DNA of 21,067 bases. It comes from Branchiostoma floridae (lineage: Eukaryota > Chordata > Leptocardii > Amphioxiformes > Branchiostomatidae). Of this stretch, positions 16,522-21,067 are shown in pieces. The first letter of the stretch is position 1. The number at the start of each line of letters is the position of its first letter. Position numbers and translations under genes: made by a program. The notes beneath the pieces were generated by a model, which saw only the letters and a list, made by a program, of their open reading frames with translations, was not told where the DNA came from and did no database searches. The DNA is taken from the NCBI RefSeq assembly GCF_000003815.2, contig NC_049980.1, forward strand, positions 5,173,174 to 5,194,240. The letters are read 5' to 3'.

Positions 16522-17473
16522 TCATTCAGCTTCCTCCAGCATATCACTCATACGGGTGTCCACATCCCGCTTCTCCACATCCCTGGCCAGCTCCAGCTCC
16601 CTGGCCAGCTCACGGCGCTCAGCCTGGCGGGCCAACATCGCCTTGATAGTCTCGGCACCACGTTCTGAGTTCAAAAGAGTTTAAATGTTGGCTATTGGGC
16701 CTAACTAGTGTCACTGGCGAAATATATTGGATACTATCTGAAACTATCTGACCGTTTCCAAATTCATTTCCAGTTGTTTAAGTAACTGCTTTTTGGCAAT
16801 TGGAGTTTACCTTTGCAAAAATAGTAAAGTCTCTCGCCTGCTCACGTTTCGATGTCTGTCAGACATCTTCCTCAGATCTAGATCTTCTGACTTGACTGCT
16901 GCTTTTTTGTAGCTATATGTAGCTGATGTAGGTGGCGCTTTTGAGGCGAGAATACAATCCCAAATGCGGCTCAGTTTGTATCACCCCTTTTCTCGGTTCT
17001 TCACTTAGAATTAGCTACTAGTATGTGGGGATTTTGGTTTCGACGCAAGAGCGCATGGAATCGTCATCGCGATAAATCGTACAAAGTCGTGACCAGGCCC
17101 TGACCCATTTACATCAACCCTGTCTTGGATTTCTCACACTCTTTGTTCCCCATGGACTATACCAAATTCACTTACTTGGCATATCAATTCATACAGTAAC
17201 AGTATATAAAAATGCTCTTTAACAGATATGCTTAGCATCGCTGACGAAAGGTAGACAACTGTAACTGAAACATCTGATTCCAGATTCATATCCAGTTGCT
17301 TGAATAACTGCTGTTTGCGATATCTTATTATCTGGATGTTTAACCTTCATCGACGTAGTAACCATGAATGTTTTCTTACCCATGCCTCGGCCAAGCCTAA
17401 AGTGTCCTTCAGTGGTCATCAGCTGGGAAGAGATGACCAGGACAACAAGAAGAAACACCAGGGTCGTCTTCAT
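16522..17473 (-). CDS. small secreted peptide precursor, 78 aa, 2 coding exons
   Basis: Coding exons on the minus strand are 17473-17380 and 16664-16522, joined in phase 1 (ATGG|gtaaga to gaactcag|AACG), with stop TGA at 16524-16522. Residues 1-23 are a signal peptide (MKTTLVFLLVVLVISSQLMT core) with likely cleavage after TTEG. A short basic stretch HFRLGRGM follows, then a cysteine-free charged helix-prone region with recurring ELAR/RELE motifs, an EKR site, and an acidic end MLEEAE. A splice acceptor (cttgaccacag) ends exactly at the ATG, so the 5' UTR lies in an upstream exon. A possible donor (AAG|gtaaat) lies six bases past the stop. The layout of signal, basic part and acidic tail recalls secreted peptide precursors, but no family was recognised. 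A diverged copy of the second coding exon lies at 7666-7735. Confidence 0.75.
16751..16800 (+). repeat. single copy of the palindromic-element arm
   Basis: ACCGTTTCCAAATTCATTTC and AGTAACTGCTTTTTGGC match 10049-10094. The following sequence to about 16880, with CACGTTTCGATGTCTGTCAG and ACATCTTCCTCAGATC, is unlike the palindrome and looks like the end of another repeat. It lies in the coding intron of the secreted-peptide gene. Confidence 0.6.
17270..17356 (+). repeat. second single copy of the same arm, next to a splice donor
   Basis: TCATATCCAGTTGCTTGAAT, CGATATCTTATTATCTGGATG and CTTCATCGAC follow the same order as 10061-10138. It ends about 20 bases from the donor site of the secreted-peptide coding exon (17379). 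Confidence 0.65.
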
Positions 17474-17826
17474 CTGTGGTCAAGAAAGTCAGAAGAGACT
17501 TGAACTTTTTGTGTCTAAAGCCCATATGGTTTTAATACCTAAGAGCTGCCCCCCTCCCCCTTGAATAGAGGTATTTGTACATATACGTTTTATCTAGTTC
17601 TAGTCGGTCGAAGTAAAGATTGTCGCATCTTATTTTCGGCTATACTACCACTATGTTTTTGAACCAGGTTTCGTCACATCCTACCAACACATCAAGTATG
17701 AAACCAATCCACCCAGCCGTTCTTGAGTTATCTTGTTCACACACACACTGGTATTGTCAAGAAAATATTTTAGGCATGATCAAGTCAATTATGAAAAAAA
17801 TGATAACACTGTAAGTTTTACAATAA

Positions 17827-18012
17827 CCCGACGCGCTAGGTATAGCAATGCACCACGCAGAACGCATTGGCATAGAGCTATACCATGACACCGATGGTGA
17901 ATCTTGTGTCAGCGAGGTCCTACACGGATGCATACACAAAAGAATGAGGCTTGGTGACAAAATCCATCTTCACCCAAAACACATCACTTCCAACGCTTTC
18001 AAGTTATGTTGA
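17827..18012 (+). other. short open reading of uncertain status
   Basis: An open frame (ATG at 17848, stop at 18010-18012) reads LGIAMHHAERIGIEL, then CVSEVLHG and RLGDKIHLH. The spacing faintly recalls a PDZ-domain pattern (LG..., V.EV..G, LGDKI). No convincing splice sites flank it, and it lies inside the 5' intron of the minus-strand peptide gene. It may be a pseudogene fragment or chance. Confidence 0.25.
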
Positions 18013-18355
18013 TATCAAATGTCTTTTCGCAGCAGACGATGATGAACTCAACTTGACCTAGACCCTCAGAAACCCTTTCGTCGCATTTTTGGCCGCGTAC
18101 TTCTTCTACAACCCCTGTCGCGGAAGAATTGGTGTGTGCATCGTTTAATATGATAGAACACAACCAAGCAACTTAGGGGTGCTCTGAAACTTTCTTGTCT
18201 CTGCACAAAATCATAAGTTTCTCGTTTGGCGTCCTACATACATACATTTGCTGTATTGCTAATGTTAACTAGTTTGGAAAATGGCTGGTAAATTTTGAAA
18301 ATCAACTCTTATGAGCTGTCTTTATATATTTTACAGAAAAAAAATTCAAACCTAC

Positions 18356-18416
18356 CTTGAGGCTGAAGGATCAGGATCAGAAGATATCACCGATGAGAAT
18401 GTTGTAGAATGTCTTA
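18356..18416 (-). other. probable non-coding first exon of the secreted-peptide gene
   Basis: On the minus strand, sequence beginning about 30 bases after the TATA box runs to CCTCAAG|gtaggt at 18356/18355. The intron would run to the acceptor at 17474-17475 directly before the ATG. An alternative donor GATG|gtaaga lies near 18412. The exon is inferred from the promoter, donor and acceptor, without transcript data. Confidence 0.5.
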
Positions 18417-18438
18417 CCATCAGCGACAGAGTTGCCTG

Positions 18439-18446
18439 TTTATATA
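18439..18446 (-). promoter_or_regulatory. TATA box of the minus-strand secreted-peptide gene
   Basis: TATATAAA on the minus strand, within GGGCTATATAAACAGGC, places transcription start near 18416 and fits the donor site at 18355. Confidence 0.5.
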
Positions 18447-18646
18447 GCCCTTCACTAATGGGATGAGTTCATCTACATTTGTAATGTTGGCAATTTTGTG
18501 TGATCAAAGGGCTATCAAAAACCATGCAGGCTCAATCTTGAAGCCGATTATCCTCCGGTCCTGAAAATTTTGTGGCCTTTTTTCAACTCTCACCTGTTTT
18601 CTTCATCTGTTCTATGAGGGGATGTACCTGCAGAAATGGATGTATC

Positions 18647-19990
18647 ATAGTATATTCAATGAAAAGCAAACAAGACAGTCTAGATATTTCATGTATGTGC
18701 TTCATGTATGAGCCAGAACATTGTTTTTATTTGGGGAGGGGGGGTGTTTATCATACTCTGTTTTCCGCTGGTGTTTCTCAGAAACCTGCATGAGGCTACA
18801 AACGTCAAAATCATTTCATCAGATCCGGCTTCCGATTATGTTTAATGTGATCATTGAGGGAAATTATAAAAGGACCCGTTATTACAGGAGATTGCCCAAG
18901 TTTATTAAGTGTTTGACATTTTGCCAGTGACCTATATACATAGTTGATTTTATTCTGTTTCTCATCATAGTAAAATTGAATGAAAAGCTAACAAGATGAT
19001 TCAAATATTCTATATATGTGCTTCAAGATATGAGCCATGACATTGCTTTTTGTTTGGGGGAGAGAGAGTTATTGTGAATCTATCATACTCTGTTCTCCGC
19101 TGGCGTTTTTCAGAAGCCCGAATGAGGCTACGAACGTCAACGTCATTTCATCAGATCCGACTTCTGATTATGTTTAATGTGATCATTGTGGAAAATTATA
19201 AAATGACCAGTTATTACAGGAGCTCTAAATTACCCATGGTATATGTCTTTGACATTTTGCCAGTGACCTAATATACATAGTTGATTTTAATCTGTTCCTC
19301 ACCATAGTGTATTGAATAAAAAGCAAACAAGATGATTCAAATATTCTATATATGTGCTTCAATATACGAGCCATGATATTGCTTTTTGTTTGGGGGAGGG
19401 AGAGGTACTGTGAATCTCTCATACTCTGTTCTCCGCTGGCGTTTTTCAGAAGCCCGCATGAGACTACAAACGACAAAGTAATTTCATTAAATCCGGCTTT
19501 CGATAATATCTAATGTCACCATTGAGGAAAATTTGATTACCAGTTATTACCCAAGTTTAAGTCTTTGACATTTTGTCAGTGACCTATATACATAGTTGAT
19601 TTTATTCTGTTTCTCATCATAGTAAAATTGAATGAAAAGCTAACAAGATGATTCAAATATTCTATATATGTGCTTCAAGATATGAGCCATGACATTGCTT
19701 TTTGTTTGGGGGAGGGAGAGGTATTGTGAATCTATCATACTCTGTTCTCCGCTGGCGTTTCTCAGAAACCCGTATGTGGCTATATGAATGTTAACGGCAA
19801 AATTAGTTCATCAGATCCGGCATCCGAGTGACCATTGGGAAAAATTAAATGCCCACAAGAGATTACCGAATGACATTTTTTCCAGTGACCTATATACAAA
19901 GTTTATTGTATTTTTTTCCTCGTGGAAAAAAAAGAAATACAGCTTTTAGTTTCTTTACCTTGCTTTTGAGATTCCCTAAGGTAATATCTA
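18647..19990 (+). repeat. satellite-like tandem array, direct units of 306-336 bp
   Basis: The marker AGTGACCTATATACA occurs at 18926, 19262 (with one extra A), 19578 and 19884, giving periods of 336, 316 and 306. Each unit also has GAAAAGC..AACAAGATGATTC, GAGCCATGACATTGC, a GGGGGAG run, TCATACTCTGTTCTCCGCTG, CATCAGATCCGGCTTC and GACATTTTGCCAG. The readings inside are not conserved in frame. Confidence 0.9.
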
Positions 19991-20002
19991 TGACATTTTA
20001 CT

Positions 20003-20009
<7 letters not shown>

Positions 20010-20079
<70 letters not shown>

Positions 20080-20095
20080 GAGAGAGAGACAGAGA
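20010..20095. repeat. (CT)n(TA)n(GA)n hairpin microsatellite
   Basis: CT units at 20010-20038 lead into TA units to 20076, then GTAGAGAGAGAGACAGAGA. The CT and GA parts can pair around the TA core. It lies where the flanking array changes orientation. Confidence 0.9.
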
Positions 20096-20229
20096 ATTTA
20101 GAAATAAAGTAAACTTTAAGTTTCTCCCTTCATTTTTCACGGGGTGTACACTAAAAAAAGCGAGGACAAAAGTGAAAATAAAAAAAAGGAATAAAAGCTT
20201 TTTTCTTAACTCCTTTCGTGAGGAATAGA

Positions 20230-20797
20230 ATGAAATCGACTATTTAATATATAGGTCACTGGAAAATTTCATATAATTAAAGTTGGGTAATCTTCTTTAA
20301 TAGCTGATCATTACATTTTCCCTTATGGTCACTGACATTAAACATGCTCGAAAGCCGGATCTGATATAAAATGATTTTGCAGTTAACGTTCGTAGAACGC
20401 TTCTAAGAAACGCCAGCGAATCACCAAGTATGATAAATTTACAATACCTCTTCATCCCCCAAAGAAGAAACAATGTCGTCATAGCTCATATATTGAAGCA
20501 CAGATATAAAACATTTTAATCATCTTGTTTGCTTTTTATCTAATATACTAAGATGAGGAACAGAATAAAATCAACTATATATATAGGTCACTGGCAAAAT
20601 GTCAAAGACATATAACTTTGGTAATTTCGAGCTCCTGTAATAACTGGTCATTTTATAATTTTCCTCAAAGGCCACATTAAATATGATCGGATGCCGGATA
20701 TGATGAAATGACGTTGACGTTCGTAGCCACATGTGGGCTTTTGGGAAACGCCAGCGGAGAACAGAGTATGATAAATTCACAATACCTCTCCCTCGCT
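20230..20797 (-). repeat. same satellite-like units in inverted orientation
   Basis: The complement of the marker (ATAGGTCACT) ends at 20260 and 20592, a period of 332. Other unit landmarks appear inverted, for example AACGCCAGCGGAGAACAGAG near 20748 and AATCATCTTGTTTGCTTTTTAT near 20519. Homology to the unit stops within CTCCCTC near 20797. Confidence 0.9.
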
Positions 20798-21067
20798 ACA
20801 AACCCCTCCCGGGGGTTAACATCATCTTTATTGACATATAAACGCAACACATTTAAAATCAACATACAAGATGAGTTTAAAAGACGAAGAAACCTAGGCC
20901 GACCCCTTACTCAGAATAATAACAATTCTGGAGGGCGCAAGGTAAAACATCAGGTGTGCATCCGACTTTTTGATACATATATCATTGCACAACGTTACAT
21001 AGCAATCTTAGAGTGTATTGAACTGTAGCTTTTACAAGAATATTGCACTTAAACAAGATATATATAT
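20798..21067. other. array flank, nothing recognised
   Basis: A small hairpin AACCCCTCCCGGGGGTT (about 20800-20818) borders the array. The rest shows no gene, RNA or repeat copy. Confidence 0.4.

Noticed and set aside
16499-16684. 61-codon plus-strand serine-rich reading
   Set aside because: It is the antisense shadow of the secreted-peptide terminal exon.
18572-19271. Repeated 70-codon plus-strand readings with SETC/SEARMRLRTS motifs
   Set aside because: They arise from the satellite-like array; the similarity follows the DNA repeat and frames are not maintained across all units.

Overview
The window reads as invertebrate chordate genomic DNA, most likely amphioxus (Branchiostoma). This is an inference from small intron-rich genes with GT-AG junctions, a tRNA-headed SINE, and a very high load of palindromic MITE-like elements and minisatellites; no species-diagnostic gene was identified. 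A 100-base N gap (15425-15524) shows it is a draft scaffold.

Three genes can be assembled from exons. (1) A plus-strand class I SAM-dependent methyltransferase of the juvenile-hormone-acid-methyltransferase-like type, three exons, 2379-4095, 268 aa. (2) A plus-strand secreted protein, five exons, 8022-10309, 183 aa: signal peptide, one LDL-receptor class A domain, one laminin-type EGF domain, and a cysteine-free Q/V/P-rich tail. It has a TATA box at 7962-7969. (3) A minus-strand small secreted peptide precursor, 78 aa, coding exons 17473-17380 and 16664-16522, with a probable non-coding first exon near 18416-18356 under a TATA box at 18439-18446.

The rest is mostly duplication debris and mobile DNA. 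The promoter and signal-peptide exon of gene 2 are duplicated at 12706-13051 with no downstream domain exons. Two weaker exon-1 relics lie at 12303 and 13451, next to a duplicated 380-base block. A diverged copy of the last exon of gene 3 lies just upstream of gene 2. A segment at 6662-7250 recurs at 14375-15200, and the second copy carries a clean 211-bp MITE whose empty site is visible in the first. Other elements are a foldback of short units in the methyltransferase intron, a palindrome in the last intron of gene 2, a long palindrome abutting the N gap with a mariner-like terminus, and a satellite-like array (18647-20797) whose units invert around a (CT)n(TA)n(GA)n microsatellite.

The three genes show no sign of acting in one pathway. 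The shared theme is repeated duplication of small secreted-protein exons in a transposon-rich setting.
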